Counted from the stretch's first letter, positions 9,358 to 18,786 are shown. The stretch: DNA of 64,000 bases from an uncultured Paracoccaceae bacterium (GCA_947493335.1 CANLQO010000001.1:1488001-1552000), one strand, 5' to 3'. Notes: generated by a model from the sequence alone, not told the origin. A program made the numbers and translations.

Positions 9358-10250
9358 GCCGCGCCCCCGGGGCGCACCCAAAGAAACAGCTCTGCCTTGT
9401 CACAGGCTGCAACTGTTGCGGCGCGGTCAAGGATCATCACGCCGCCTGCATCAATCACGATCCCGCGCAGGCCGACGGCGGCGGCACCGGCAACCGTATC
9501 CGGCCCAATCACCGGCAAATCGGCCCGCCGGTCCTGACCGGGCTTGGGCCCCTTGAATAGGATGCCGCCCATCGCGCTGAGCGGTTTGGCATCCGGGCCA
9601 CCCAGCCAATCGGCGGCTGTTTCAAAGAATTCCCCCATCACGTCCACCGGCGACAAGAGCGTATCCAGCGCGTTGCCGCCCGTCGCCGGACGCAGCCGCG
9701 TCAGCATCGCATCGGTCCCGTCCTGCCGCTCGCGCGCAAAGACCTGCCCGTGCTTCACGATGCAGGCCTGACCGACATCGGCGCGCGCCATCTCAATCAG
9801 GGCGGCCTCGCCTGCGCGGGCATCGCGGTGTGCGGCGTCATCGGGGGCTTCGCGGGTCAAGACGCCTTCCGGCGGCAAAAGATCGGGCATAAGGTCCTGC
9901 GCAGCCAGAACGGCAAGCCCAGCCTCTTCAAATATCTCGATGACCACACGCAGTGCACCGTCATCACCCTGCCCCAGCGCCTGCATCAGGCGCGGCACAA
10001 GCGGTTGGGTCGCCGCGTCAATCTGGCTGGCATCGATCTGCGGGCGGGCAATGCCACCTGCCATGCAGACCTGCGTGACCCCGGCCTGCTGCAGTTGCCC
10101 CAGAAACGTGCCGAGGTGCTCCAGCCGAAAGGTCAGCGCGGGGTCCACTTGCGGATCATTTCCCTGCAGCGCGCAGATAAGCGGCCTCTCGCGCAGCCCC
10201 GTCACCAGCGCCCCCGGCAAAGCCCCCGTGCCTGCAATCAGCGCCAGCAT
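9354..10250 (-). CDS. lpxI: UDP-2,3-diacylglucosamine pyrophosphatase LpxI
   Basis: LpxI hydrolyses UDP-2,3-diacylglucosamine to lipid X, replacing LpxH in alphaproteobacteria. The 298-residue protein starts MLALIAGTGALPGALV, has the LpxI N-terminal domain with VCMAGGIARPQI, and the DUF1009 C-terminal domain with TDAMLTRLRP and KGPKPGQDRRADLPVIGPDT. Its start overlaps the lpxA stop by one base (TGATG) and its end overlaps lpxB by four. The order lpxA-lpxI-lpxB is the usual alphaproteobacterial one. Confidence 0.96.
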   Translation of the reverse strand: MLALIAGTGALPGALVTGLRERPLICALQGNDPQVDPALTFRLEHLGTFLGQLQQAGVTQVCMAGGIARPQIDASQIDAATQPLVPRLMQALGQGDDGALRVVIEIFEEAGLAVLAAQDLMPDLLPPEGVLTREAPDDAAHRDARAGEAALIEMARADVGQACIVKHGQVFARERQDGTDAMLTRLRPATGGNALDTLLSPVDVMGEFFETAADWLGGPDAKPLSAMGGILFKGPKPGQDRRADLPVIGPDTVAGAAAVGLRGIVIDAGGVMILDRAATVAACDKAELFLWVRPGGAA

Positions 10251-11029
10251 CAGCGCGGCGACAACAGGCCGCGATCACTTTCGCCAAGGATGAAGTCAAC
10301 CATCTGGCGCACGTAATCGCTGTCGGTTTCATGGCTTAACCGCTCGGCCCGGTCGTGGATCGTCCCTTCGCCCTCTTTCAGCGTCATGAAGGCCGCGCGC
10401 AGGGCGGTGATATCCGACCGCGCCACGCCGCGCCGCTTGAGACCTACAAGGTTCAGCCCCTCCAGCTCACCGCGCTGGCCCATCACCAGACCGTGCGGGA
10501 CCACGTCGCTGGTGACCATCGACAGCGCACCAATGATCGCGCCCTGCCCGATCCGCACGAACTGATGAATGCCACAAAGCCCGCCGATGATGACGTCATC
10601 CTCGATCACGCAATGCCCGGCGACAGCGGTGCTGTTGACCACGATCACACGGTTCCCGACCTGTGCGTCATGGGCCACGTGACACCCCGCCATCAGCAGG
10701 CACTCATCCCCGACGCGTGTCACACCGCCACCACCGGCGGTCCCGGTATTGACCGTGACATGCTCTCGGATGCGGTTGTGCGCGCCGATGCGCAGTCTGG
10801 TCTTTTCGCCGCCGAACTTCAGATCCTGCGGGATCTCGCCCAAGACCGCGAATGGAAAGACGGTTGTGCCGTCGCCGATCTGTGTATCGCCCGTCACCAC
10901 CACATGGGATTTGAGCGTCACGCCTGCGCCCAGCACCACCTCTGGCCCGACCATGCAGAACGGCCCGATCTCGCAGCCGTCACCAATGACGGCCCCCTCT
11001 TCGATCACGGCAGAGGGATGAACCCCCAT
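10250..11029 (-). CDS. lpxA: UDP-N-acetylglucosamine acyltransferase
   Basis: LpxA puts the first 3-hydroxyacyl chain from ACP onto UDP-GlcNAc, the first step of lipid A synthesis. The 259-residue protein begins with left-handed beta-helix hexapeptide repeats (about residues 5-185) and ends in the helical C-terminal domain. The catalytic histidine sits in LMAGCHVAHDAQVGN. The family motif HQFVRIGQGAIIGALSMV is present. One-base TGATG overlaps couple it to fabZ upstream and lpxI downstream. Confidence 0.97.
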   Translation of the reverse strand: MGVHPSAVIEEGAVIGDGCEIGPFCMVGPEVVLGAGVTLKSHVVVTGDTQIGDGTTVFPFAVLGEIPQDLKFGGEKTRLRIGAHNRIREHVTVNTGTAGGGGVTRVGDECLLMAGCHVAHDAQVGNRVIVVNSTAVAGHCVIEDDVIIGGLCGIHQFVRIGQGAIIGALSMVTSDVVPHGLVMGQRGELEGLNLVGLKRRGVARSDITALRAAFMTLKEGEGTIHDRAERLSHETDSDYVRQMVDFILGESDRGLLSPR

Positions 11030-11490
11030 CAGCCCTGCATATCCATCATCGCCATGAACTCGGCCTCTGCGGCCATCTCGCCGTCGACCTCGGCCAGCCC
11101 CTTAAATTTCCAGACCTTGCCGCCGGGCTTGCCGCGCAGGGTTTCGACCTTCAGCGTCAGCACATCGCCGGGGATCACCTTGCGGCGGAATTTGCAGCCA
11201 TCAATCGACATGAAATAGATCAAAAGGTTGCCCTCGGTCAGACCCATCGTGGCACCGACCATCACCGCAGCCGTCTGCGCCAGCGCTTCAACAATCGTCA
11301 CACCGGGCATGATCGGTGTGCCGGGGAAATGGCCCTGAAAGTGCGGCTCGTTCATCGTGACGTTCTTGATGCCCGTGGCCGAGGTTGTGCCGTTGATGTC
11401 CTTGACCCGGTCGACAAGCAGAAATGGGTAACGGTGCGGCAGGATTGCCTGAATAAGCTGGATGTCAGCCTCGGTCACGGGGGTGGTCAT
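11029..11490 (-). CDS. fabZ: 3-hydroxyacyl-ACP dehydratase FabZ
   Basis: FabZ dehydrates 3-hydroxyacyl-ACP in fatty acid elongation. The 153-residue hot-dog protein carries [14 protein letters not shown] with the catalytic histidine, [19 protein letters not shown] with the catalytic glutamate, and is of normal length. ATG 11490 is preceded by GGAG at good spacing; the frame's earlier start at 11544 is unsupported. In most alphaproteobacteria lpxD stands between the OmpH gene and fabZ, but here only about 60 bases separate them. Confidence 0.97.
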   Translation of the reverse strand: MTTPVTEADIQLIQAILPHRYPFLLVDRVKDINGTTSATGIKNVTMNEPHFQGHFPGTPIMPGVTIVEALAQTAAVMVGATMGLTEGNLLIYFMSIDGCKFRRKVIPGDVLTLKVETLRGKPGGKVWKFKGLAEVDGEMAAEAEFMAMMDMQG

Positions 11491-11550
11491 AAACGTCTCC
11501 TTGAAGTGCCTGAACTGGTTAGCAACCCATCTGCCCGGCCACAAGCACCG

Positions 11551-12084
11551 CTATTGCGCGGCACCAAGCTCTGCATCGATGCGGGCAATCGCCTCTGTGG
11601 TGATATCCGCGACCCGCACGATCACCACGACCGAGCGGCTGTCGATCACAACCTGCGCACCTTTTTCAACCATGATCTGACCAATCAGCGGGCGGACATC
11701 CTCAAAGAACTTCACGCGCACCTCGGCACGGGCCTGATTGATCTCGGCTTCCTTGGCATCGCGGGCGCGACGAATATCGTTGACCTTGGCGTCAAAGGCT
11801 TCGGCCTCTTGCCGGAACGCCTCTGGCTCCATCGTGGGGCGGCGTTCGGTCAGGCTTTGCTCTTCGGCGGTCAGATCGGCGACGATGCGATCATTTTCAA
11901 CAGACAGCGCTTCGGCCTCAACCTCGACCGCGGCGCGCAGGCTTTCGGCATAGGTTGAGCCGCCATAAAGCCGCTCAAGGTCCAACACCAACACCGGCGC
12001 AACGGCCTGCTGTTCGACCTCTTGCGCCGCCACGGGCTGGGTGATCAGCAGCCCCAGCGCCAGCAAGAGCCCCCGCCAGCCCAT
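11551..12084 (-). CDS. OmpH/Skp-family periplasmic chaperone
   Basis: A 177-residue periplasmic protein with signal peptide ending QPVAAQ, followed by a short beta segment (VLVLDLERLYG), a long charged helical hairpin rich in E, R and A (about residues 50-125), and a closing beta segment (VVIDSRSVVVI). This is the Skp/OmpH layout: a trimeric holdase for unfolded outer-membrane proteins on the way to BAM. Its position directly after bamA, with a one-base TGATG overlap, supports the call. Confidence 0.9.
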   Translation of the reverse strand: MGWRGLLLALGLLITQPVAAQEVEQQAVAPVLVLDLERLYGGSTYAESLRAAVEVEAEALSVENDRIVADLTAEEQSLTERRPTMEPEAFRQEAEAFDAKVNDIRRARDAKEAEINQARAEVRVKFFEDVRPLIGQIMVEKGAQVVIDSRSVVVIVRVADITTEAIARIDAELGAAQ

Positions 12085-14414
12085 CAGAACGTGGTCGAAA
12101 TTGTCACGTCAAAGTTCTTGGTCTTGTCGCCATCCTGCACATCCAGCGGTTCGGTGAAGTTGAACCGCAGTGGGCCAATTGGCGTGTCCCAGAAGATCGA
12201 CACACCGGCAATCGTGCGCGCAGTGTAGTCGTTATAGAGCACATCCGCATCTGCCAGACCACGCAGGTTGCCGACATCCCAGACCGACCCGTGGTCGATG
12301 AAGGCACCACCGGTGATCCCGTATTCCTCGGGCAGGCCAATCGGGAACTCTGCCTCAAGCCGGGCCACGGCAAAGGCATTGCCGCCAAGCGCGTCATCGG
12401 TGGCCGCGTCACGCGGGCCAATGCCGCCGGGTTCGAACCCGCGCATCAAGCGGCTGCCAAGGAAATAACGGTCTGTCACGCGGCTGTCGCCTTCGTTGTA
12501 CTGCAGATAGCCGCCCTCAATGGTGGCCCGCAGTGTCAGCTCTTCGTTCAGCACCTTGGTCTCAGCGGCCGCAAGGGCCGAGGTTTTGATGAATTGCGTG
12601 TCACCAATCCCGAACTCCTGTCCAAAGCGGAAGACATAGCCCGCATTGGGGTTCAGGCCGGTGCGGCGGCTATCAAAGCTGTAGCCATATCCGATCGACT
12701 GCGTGGTAATGGCTCCCAGTGCCACCTCTTCGCGGATGATCTGGCTGACGCTCGTGTCGGCGGCATCAATGCCCGACAGGTTCGTGTAATCCACCGCATA
12801 GAACAGCGACAGCCGCCCGTTTTCACTAATCGGGAAGGCCAGCGAGGGGCTGAAGCGGAAGACTTCGGTGTCGTAAACTGCGTTCTCAGCCTCGGTCGTG
12901 CGGTAATTGATCGCCAGACCAAAGCGCAGATCACGGCCGAGGAACTGCGGCTCTGCAAAGTCGAAAGCAAAGACGCGGTTGGTCTCGGCGGTCGAGATTT
13001 CAAAGTTCAGCAACTGGCCGCGACCCAGAAAGTTCCGCTCCCGAAAGCTGGCAAGCAGGCTGATCCCGGTGTCGGTGTTATAGTTGGCACCAAAGGACAG
13101 CGATCCGGTCGGTTGTTCGGCCACATCCACATCAACGATCACCTGTTCCGGCGTGCTGCCTTCGCGCGCCTCGACATTGGCGTTGGAAAAGAAGCCAAGC
13201 GCGCGGATGCGGTCGGCGGACTGCCGGATTTCGCGCGGGTTGAAGGGGTCCCCTTCCACGGTGCGGAACTGATTGCGCACCACGCGGTCAAGGGTTGTGT
13301 TGTTGCCCTCAATATCAATCCGCTCGACAAAGATACGCGGCCCGCGCGTCAGCGCATAGGTCACATCCAGCGTCAATGCGCGATCGTTACGGGTGATCCG
13401 CGGATCAACAGCGACAAAGTTCAGCCCCTTCTGGATCGCCAGCCGTTCCAGCCGGGCGATGTCATTTTCGACCCGTGCCGGGCTGTAGACGGTGCCGGGC
13501 TTGGTGGCGACAGCGGCCTGAAATTCAGACACCACCGGTTCGGGAATTTCAGACACGACGGTGATATTGCCAAAGCGGAATTGCTGACCCTCTTGCACGT
13601 TGAAGGTCACCAGATAGGCGTCGCGCTCTCGTGTGAGGGCCACATCGACGTTGAGCACTTGAAAATCGGCGTAACCGCGTGACTGATAGAAATCCGTCAG
13701 CACCTGCCGGTCAAAGCCGATCCGCTCGGACGAAAAGGTGTCGCGCGTGATGACCGAGCGCAGGAAACCGGCCTGCTTGGTTTCCAGCACGCGGCGCAGC
13801 CGCCCTTCTGAATAGCTGCGGTTGCCGATAAAGCTGATCCGTTCAATCTCGGTCACGCCGGCCTCGTTCACCTCAAACACCAAATCGACGCGGTTGTCGG
13901 GCTGGCGGATGATCTTGGGCGTGACACTGGCGTTGATCCGGCCCTTTTGGGCATAGACGTTGGCAATCGCCGCCACGTCGCGTTCGGCCTGCGCGGGGGA
14001 ATAGACGCGGCGCGGCGTGCTGCTGACTACGGCAAGCAATTCGGCATCGCGCAAGCGGCTGTTGCCTTCGATGTTGATGCGGTTGATCGTCGGGAACTCG
14101 ACCACGTCAATCCGCAGCGTGCTGCCCTGCGGTGTGACATCCACGGCTTCGAACAGGCCGCTTTCGCGAATCCGCTGGCTGGCGGCGTTCAATTCACCGG
14201 CGGTGACGCTTTCACCGCGACTGATTCCCGCAAACGTCAGGATCGCCTGATCCGAAACCCGGTTGTTGCCTTCGATGACAACGGTGTTGAAAGCAAAGTT
14301 CTGCGCTTGCAGCGGGCTTGCCAGAAATGCGGCAAGTGTCAGAAAGAGAACGACAAATCGACGCGCCCAGGCGCGTGTCCCTCGCGCCGCAGCGTCTTTG
14401 GTTGTCGGTGTCAT
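12084..14414 (-). CDS. bamA: Outer membrane protein assembly factor BamA
   Basis: BamA is the central channel of the machinery that inserts outer-membrane beta-barrels. The 776-residue protein has a signal peptide ending near PLQAQ, five POTRA domains (about residues 35-430) and a C-terminal barrel (about 440-776) ending in aromatic F (VTISTTF). The lid-loop motif appears as LMRGFEPGGIGPRD. Five residues of spacing give no strong ribosome site before ATG 14414. It is separated from rseP by a 41-residue gene and a terminator-like hairpin, so it may also have its own promoter. Confidence 0.97.
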   Translation of the reverse strand: MTPTTKDAAARGTRAWARRFVVLFLTLAAFLASPLQAQNFAFNTVVIEGNNRVSDQAILTFAGISRGESVTAGELNAASQRIRESGLFEAVDVTPQGSTLRIDVVEFPTINRINIEGNSRLRDAELLAVVSSTPRRVYSPAQAERDVAAIANVYAQKGRINASVTPKIIRQPDNRVDLVFEVNEAGVTEIERISFIGNRSYSEGRLRRVLETKQAGFLRSVITRDTFSSERIGFDRQVLTDFYQSRGYADFQVLNVDVALTRERDAYLVTFNVQEGQQFRFGNITVVSEIPEPVVSEFQAAVATKPGTVYSPARVENDIARLERLAIQKGLNFVAVDPRITRNDRALTLDVTYALTRGPRIFVERIDIEGNNTTLDRVVRNQFRTVEGDPFNPREIRQSADRIRALGFFSNANVEAREGSTPEQVIVDVDVAEQPTGSLSFGANYNTDTGISLLASFRERNFLGRGQLLNFEISTAETNRVFAFDFAEPQFLGRDLRFGLAINYRTTEAENAVYDTEVFRFSPSLAFPISENGRLSLFYAVDYTNLSGIDAADTSVSQIIREEVALGAITTQSIGYGYSFDSRRTGLNPNAGYVFRFGQEFGIGDTQFIKTSALAAAETKVLNEELTLRATIEGGYLQYNEGDSRVTDRYFLGSRLMRGFEPGGIGPRDAATDDALGGNAFAVARLEAEFPIGLPEEYGITGGAFIDHGSVWDVGNLRGLADADVLYNDYTARTIAGVSIFWDTPIGPLRFNFTEPLDVQDGDKTKNFDVTISTTF

Positions 14415-14482
14415 AATATGCGCCTGTTTTTATTGATCCCCGTTGGTTCAGAATTACCGGGTCTCAGACAGGTTGTCAAAAC

Positions 14483-14508
14483 GAAGAAACGCGCCCGGCG
14501 GGGGCGCG
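14483..14508 (-). terminator. Hairpin terminator between the 41-residue gene and bamA
   Basis: Read on the minus strand, CGCGCCC, loop CCGCC and GGGCGCG form a perfect seven-base stem followed by TTTCTTCGTTTT. It lies after the 41-residue gene and ahead of bamA, so it could end or attenuate transcription coming from rseP. Confidence 0.6.
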
Positions 14509-14536
14509 CTTGTGTCTTTTCAGGCTGTGATTGGCC

Positions 14537-14662
14537 TTACATCATACCGACGTAGGCACCTGCATATAGTGCCCCGACCAGCGCGCCGGTATAGATGATG
14601 CGGTCCCAGTTCAGGTTCAGCAAAACGCTGACGCCGCGATACCCTTGTGCCAAAGTCTGCAT
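14537..14662 (-). CDS. Small membrane protein (41 residues)
   Basis: A short reading frame on the minus strand encodes MQTLAQGYRGVSVLLNLNWD then RIIYTGALVGALYAGAYVGMM. GAGGAG lies seven bases before the ATG at 14662, which is a strong ribosome site. The C-terminal half is one hydrophobic helix, so it is likely a single-pass inner-membrane protein. I recall similar short proteins with the GYRG...LNWDR core in other Rhodobacteraceae, but no function. It sits between rseP and bamA and is followed by a hairpin terminator. Confidence 0.7.
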   Translation of the reverse strand: MQTLAQGYRGVSVLLNLNWDRIIYTGALVGALYAGAYVGMM

Positions 14663-14731
14663 GATCTTTCTCCTCAGTTGCCACCAAGGTAGGCGTCAAT
14701 TGGGGCGCAAATGTGGCCGCAATGGGCTGGT

Positions 14732-16051
14732 TCAGGGGCAAAGCACCAGATCGTTGAGCAGCGCAAAGATCATCAAAGCGGCGATCACAGCCAACCCGCC
14801 GACCATCAGGAACTGCAGTGCGCGGTCGCTGGGTTTGCGACGCGTGACGGCCTCATAAGCGTGAAACACGAGGTGGCCGCCATCCAGAATCGGGATCGGG
14901 AACAGGTTCAACAGCCCCACGGCCGCCGACAACATGCCAAGGAACAACACATAGCTTTGCGCACCCTGCGCCGCCATGGAACCGCTGGCCTGCGCGATGC
15001 CGACAGGGCCGGAAAGATTGCAGGTTGAGATGCCGCCTGTGATGATCTCCCACAGGCCGGTCAGCGAGGTCGTGATCGAGAACCAAAGCCGGTCAACGCC
15101 CAGCTTCAGCGCCTCCCACGGGCCAATCGGGTCGGTCGCGGGATCAAAGAAGAATGTGCCGCCAATGCCGATGCGCCAGAACTGCGCATAGGTGCCGTCC
15201 GCCTGCGGTTCGTCCTGATAACGTGCGGCGAGTTCCACATCAAAGGTCTCGCCGCCGCGCCAAATCTGAAGCGTCAGGGGCGTGCCCTCGGCGGCCCCCA
15301 CAGCGGCCACGATATCGCGGAACGCGTTGATCGGCTCACCGTCAATCGCCGTGATGAAATCCCCTACCCGCAGCTTGGCATCATCAGCGGCAGAGCGTGG
15401 CGTCAGGCTATCCACCCGGCTAATGATCGGATGCGGGCCCTTGACCACCATCTCGACCCCGTCGCGAATGATTGTGTAATCCTGCAAAAGCGTGTCAGGC
15501 AGCGCGTCGATATCCGCGCCCTCTTCACCAAATACCACGTCCCCCACGGCAAGTATGCGGTCGCCGGGGATCAGTTCTGACTGGAACGCCGCGGGCACCT
15601 CATAGGTGCTTTCCAACACCAGCTCTTCGCTCGGCTTGCCCTCGTACATCAGGTATCCGGCAAAGATCAGCACCGCCAAAATGAAGTTTGCCACGGGTCC
15701 CGCAAGCACCGTCGCGGCCCTCGCCCATAAGGGTGCGCCCAACATTGTGGTGCGCGGATCGTGACCAGCGACCTGCTCTTCCCCACCCACGCTCGCGGCA
15801 TTGGCATCACCACGAAACTTGACATAGCCCCCCGCCGGGATGGCCGCCAATTGCCATTTCGTGCCGTGCTTGTCAGTGCGCGACCACAGCACCTTGCCCA
15901 TGCCGACGCTGAACACATCGGCATGAATGCCCGACCAGCGACCGACGATGTAGTGGCCATATTCATGCACCGCGACGATCACCAATAGCGCCACGATAAA
16001 CGCGGCAATGGTGAAAACCGGTCCGCCCAGCGACGGGATCAGCGAGGTCAT
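14732..16051 (-). CDS. rseP: RIP metalloprotease RseP (site-2 protease)
   Basis: An intramembrane zinc protease that cleaves membrane anchors such as anti-sigma factors. The 439-residue protein has the catalytic HEYGH at residues 29-33 in the first helix, a central region with two PDZ-like segments (for example LRVGDFITAIDGEPINAFRD), and the second active-site motif FPIPILDGGH near the C-terminus. I chose ATG 16051 since it puts HEYGH at the usual depth; the frame runs further upstream to 16123 without support. It follows dxr by ten bases within the pyrH-to-lpxB operon. Confidence 0.96.
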   Translation of the reverse strand: MTSLIPSLGGPVFTIAAFIVALLVIVAVHEYGHYIVGRWSGIHADVFSVGMGKVLWSRTDKHGTKWQLAAIPAGGYVKFRGDANAASVGGEEQVAGHDPRTTMLGAPLWARAATVLAGPVANFILAVLIFAGYLMYEGKPSEELVLESTYEVPAAFQSELIPGDRILAVGDVVFGEEGADIDALPDTLLQDYTIIRDGVEMVVKGPHPIISRVDSLTPRSAADDAKLRVGDFITAIDGEPINAFRDIVAAVGAAEGTPLTLQIWRGGETFDVELAARYQDEPQADGTYAQFWRIGIGGTFFFDPATDPIGPWEALKLGVDRLWFSITTSLTGLWEIITGGISTCNLSGPVGIAQASGSMAAQGAQSYVLFLGMLSAAVGLLNLFPIPILDGGHLVFHAYEAVTRRKPSDRALQFLMVGGLAVIAALMIFALLNDLVLCP

Positions 16052-16061
16052 ATCCAAAAGT

Positions 16062-17231
16062 TCAGCCCATTTCCTGCATGAGGTTCGCCGCCAGCCTGCG
16101 GGCCGCCGCGTCGGTGTCTGCAACGTTATCTAGCGTAATTTGGGCATTTTGCAGCCCGTTGTCTGATGACATTTGGGCGAGGACCTTTTCCACCACCTCT
16201 GCCATGTCCAAAAATCCGATCTGACCGGCGATGAACCCGTCAAGCGCCTGCTCTTTGGCGGCGTTGAACGCAGCACCCGAAAGGCCGCCCATTTCCATCA
16301 CCTCTGCCGCCAATCGCAAGGCCGGATACCGCGCAAGGTCCGGCGCACGGAAAGTGAATTGCCCAATGCGGGCCAAATCCAGCCGCTCAACCGGCAGCGC
16401 GCGGCGTTCGGGCCAATGCAAGGCAAAGCCAATCGCGTGGCGCATGTCGGGTGGGCCGACATGGGCCATCAGCGCGCCATCGTTGAACCCCACAAGCGCG
16501 TGTACCATGCTTTCGGGATGCACAATCGCCTCAATCTGGTCCGGGCGGACGCCGAAAAACTCTTTGGTTTCAATCAGCTCCAACGCTTTGTTGAACATCG
16601 ACGCACTATCGATCGTGATCCGCTGGCCCATGTCCCAATTGGGATGGCTTGACGCCTCTGCCAATGTCGCGGTCTTGAGCTTCTCCAGCGGCCAATCGCG
16701 GAACGCGCCGCCGCTGGCGGTGATGATGATGCGTTCTACCGCGCTGATATCCTCGCCAATCAACCCTTGAAACACAGCCGAGTGTTCGCTGTCGACCGGC
16801 AGCACCGTCGCCCCATGCGCCCTTGCCGTTGCCAATAATAAGGGTCCCGCCGTCACCAGCGATTCCTTGTTGGCCAGCGCCAGCGTTGTGCCGTGCTTCA
16901 GCGCCTCCAGCCCCGGCGGTAACCCCGCTGCGCCCACAATCGCTGACATGATCCAATCGGCAGGCCGCGCGGCGGCTTCACAAATGGCAGCTTCGCCTGC
17001 GGCGGCCTCGACCTCCGATCCAGCCAGCGCTGCGCGCAGATCGTCCAACAGATCGGCATGACAAGTTACAGCAACTTCGGCTTGTAAGTCTTTGGCATCA
17101 TGTGCCAATTGTGTGATATTGCGCCCGCCCGTCAGTGCGACGACATCGTAGGCGCCCCGGTCGCGCCGGATCAGATCAAGGGTGTTCTGGCCGATTGATC
17201 CGGTGGCCCCCAGAATGCTGATCCGCCTCAA
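16062..17231 (-). CDS. dxr: 1-deoxy-D-xylulose-5-phosphate reductoisomerase
   Basis: Dxr makes 2-C-methyl-D-erythritol 4-phosphate, the committed step of the non-mevalonate isoprenoid pathway. The 389-residue protein has the NADPH site ISILGATGSIGQNTLDLI at the N-terminus, the metal-binding PVDSEHSAVFQ, the substrate loop SASMFNKALELIE and HPESMVHALVGF. The start codon is TTG at 17231; its TTGA overlaps the cdsA stop by four bases and no other start lies before the GATGSIG motif. Neighbouring uppS uses the isoprenoid product for cell-wall lipid carrier synthesis. Confidence 0.97.
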   Translation of the reverse strand: MRRISILGATGSIGQNTLDLIRRDRGAYDVVALTGGRNITQLAHDAKDLQAEVAVTCHADLLDDLRAALAGSEVEAAAGEAAICEAAARPADWIMSAIVGAAGLPPGLEALKHGTTLALANKESLVTAGPLLLATARAHGATVLPVDSEHSAVFQGLIGEDISAVERIIITASGGAFRDWPLEKLKTATLAEASSHPNWDMGQRITIDSASMFNKALELIETKEFFGVRPDQIEAIVHPESMVHALVGFNDGALMAHVGPPDMRHAIGFALHWPERRALPVERLDLARIGQFTFRAPDLARYPALRLAAEVMEMGGLSGAAFNAAKEQALDGFIAGQIGFLDMAEVVEKVLAQMSSDNGLQNAQITLDNVADTDAAARRLAANLMQEMG

Positions 17232-18058
17232 AAGGCAACTCCGGGCACATCAAACACATAGGCGACCAGCAGCATGAACAGCGACGCGCCCAGAAGCGCG
17301 TCAAACCGATCAAACAGCCCGCCGTGCCCCGGGATCAGGGCAGAACTGTCCTTGACCCCCATCCGCCGTTTCAGCGCGCTTTCCGCGATATCGCCCATCT
17401 GGCTGGCAAGGCTGACCACCATCGAGATCAGCACGATCGCCAGACCCGCATTGGTGAAAAGCGTGAACCCCAGCCCAACGACCCCAGCGGCAATCCAGCC
17501 TGCGGCGGTCCCGCTCCAGGTCTTTTTGGGGCTGACCTTGGGCCAGAACTTTGGCCCGCCAAAGGTACGGCCCGCCAGATAACCAAAGACGTCTGTGGCC
17601 ACGACCACAAGCATCAACCACAAAATCCAGGTAAAGCCATAGTCGCTGCGGAACTGCACCAGCCCCCAGCCCGCGACCTGAATGCCAAGCGCAAAGACGA
17701 AAAAGGTGATGCGTTCGTGTTTCACCCGCCATGCGCCAAGAATTGGCACCAGAAAGATCAGCAAAAGACCAATTGGTGTGCCCAGCAGCAACCCGGATTG
17801 CACCGATGCAACGCCCGCCGCCAGCACAGCACCCTGATTGGGTTTGTCGGCGGCGATCATCATCCAAAGTTCCCAGACCATCACGGCGGTGACAAAAACC
17901 ACCAGCATCTGGAACCAGACACCACCCAGAATGACGCCGACCGCGCCGACCGCGATCATCGCGGCTGACGAAATCACGCGGGTCTTGAGGTCTTCCCATT
18001 TGGCGGGGTTTTGCGGCAGGACGGTCTCCGCGGGGGCCTTGGTCGTGTCCTCTGCCAT
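17228..18058 (-). CDS. cdsA: Phosphatidate cytidylyltransferase
   Basis: CdsA makes CDP-diacylglycerol from phosphatidate and CTP in the inner membrane. The 276-residue protein has about eight hydrophobic helices and the family signature SALKRRMGVKDSSALIPGHG continuing GLFDRFDALL. ATG 18058 starts two bases after the uppS stop; the longer frame to 18190 would lie within uppS. Stop overlaps the dxr start. Confidence 0.95.
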   Translation of the reverse strand: MAEDTTKAPAETVLPQNPAKWEDLKTRVISSAAMIAVGAVGVILGGVWFQMLVVFVTAVMVWELWMMIAADKPNQGAVLAAGVASVQSGLLLGTPIGLLLIFLVPILGAWRVKHERITFFVFALGIQVAGWGLVQFRSDYGFTWILWLMLVVVATDVFGYLAGRTFGGPKFWPKVSPKKTWSGTAAGWIAAGVVGLGFTLFTNAGLAIVLISMVVSLASQMGDIAESALKRRMGVKDSSALIPGHGGLFDRFDALLGASLFMLLVAYVFDVPGVAF

Positions 18059-18060
18059 GG

Positions 18061-18786
18061 TCAGGCCAGCACGGCCCCAAAGCGGCGCTCGCGACCGCCA
18101 TAGCCAGATAGCACTTTGCCGAATTCCTCGGCCGAGAAATCGGGCCAGAGCGTGTCGACAAATTCGTATTCCGCATAGGCCGACTGCCACAGCAAGAAGT
18201 TCGAAATCCGCGCCTCGCCGCTGGTGCGGATCACCAGATCGGGGTCGGGCAGGACATGTGTATCAAGGAATTTCGACAGTGTTTCGGCATCGACGTCCTT
18301 GTGGGTCAACGTGCCTTTCTCAATCTCGTAGGCCAACCGCTGTGCCGCGCGCGTCACCTCATCCCGGCCACCGTAGTTCAGCGCGATGGTCAGATGCACT
18401 TTGTCATTGCCGCTTGTGTAAAGCTCCAGATTGTCCATCAGGCTGACCAGCTTGTCATCCAGTTTCATCCGGTCGCCGATGAACCGCACCCGCACGCCTT
18501 CGTCAAACAGCGCCTTGGCTTCGCGCTCGATATAGCGCCGGAAAAGGGCCATCAGACCCGCCACTTCGGCTTGGGTCCGTTTCCAGTTCTCGGTCGAAAA
18601 GGCAAAGATTGTCAGGTACTTGACGCCTTCATCAGGGCAGGCACGCACGATTTCTCGGACCCGGCGGGCACCGGCGTGGTGACCGAACAACCGGGGCCGC
18701 CCGCGCTGCGTGGCCCAACGGCCATTGCCGTCCATGATGATGGCCACGTGGTTCGGGCCAGAGGTGTCGTTTGCGTCCTTGGGCAT
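18061..18786 (-). CDS. uppS: Undecaprenyl pyrophosphate synthase (isoprenyl transferase)
   Basis: UppS builds the C55 lipid carrier for peptidoglycan and LPS. The 241-residue protein carries HVAIIMDGNGRWATQRG with the catalytic Asp, LTIFAFSTENWKR, and the C-terminal RTSGEARISNFLLWQSAYAE signature. I use ATG 18786; a TTG one codon upstream is possible. It lies between frr and cdsA as in most proteobacteria, with a hairpin in the 90-base frr-uppS gap. Confidence 0.97.
   Translation of the reverse strand: MPKDANDTSGPNHVAIIMDGNGRWATQRGRPRLFGHHAGARRVREIVRACPDEGVKYLTIFAFSTENWKRTQAEVAGLMALFRRYIEREAKALFDEGVRVRFIGDRMKLDDKLVSLMDNLELYTSGNDKVHLTIALNYGGRDEVTRAAQRLAYEIEKGTLTHKDVDAETLSKFLDTHVLPDPDLVIRTSGEARISNFLLWQSAYAEYEFVDTLWPDFSAEEFGKVLSGYGGRERRFGAVLA

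Noticed and set aside
12291-13682. A 463-codon frame antisense to bamA
   Set aside because: Shadow of the bamA reading frame; no motif, signal or context supports it.
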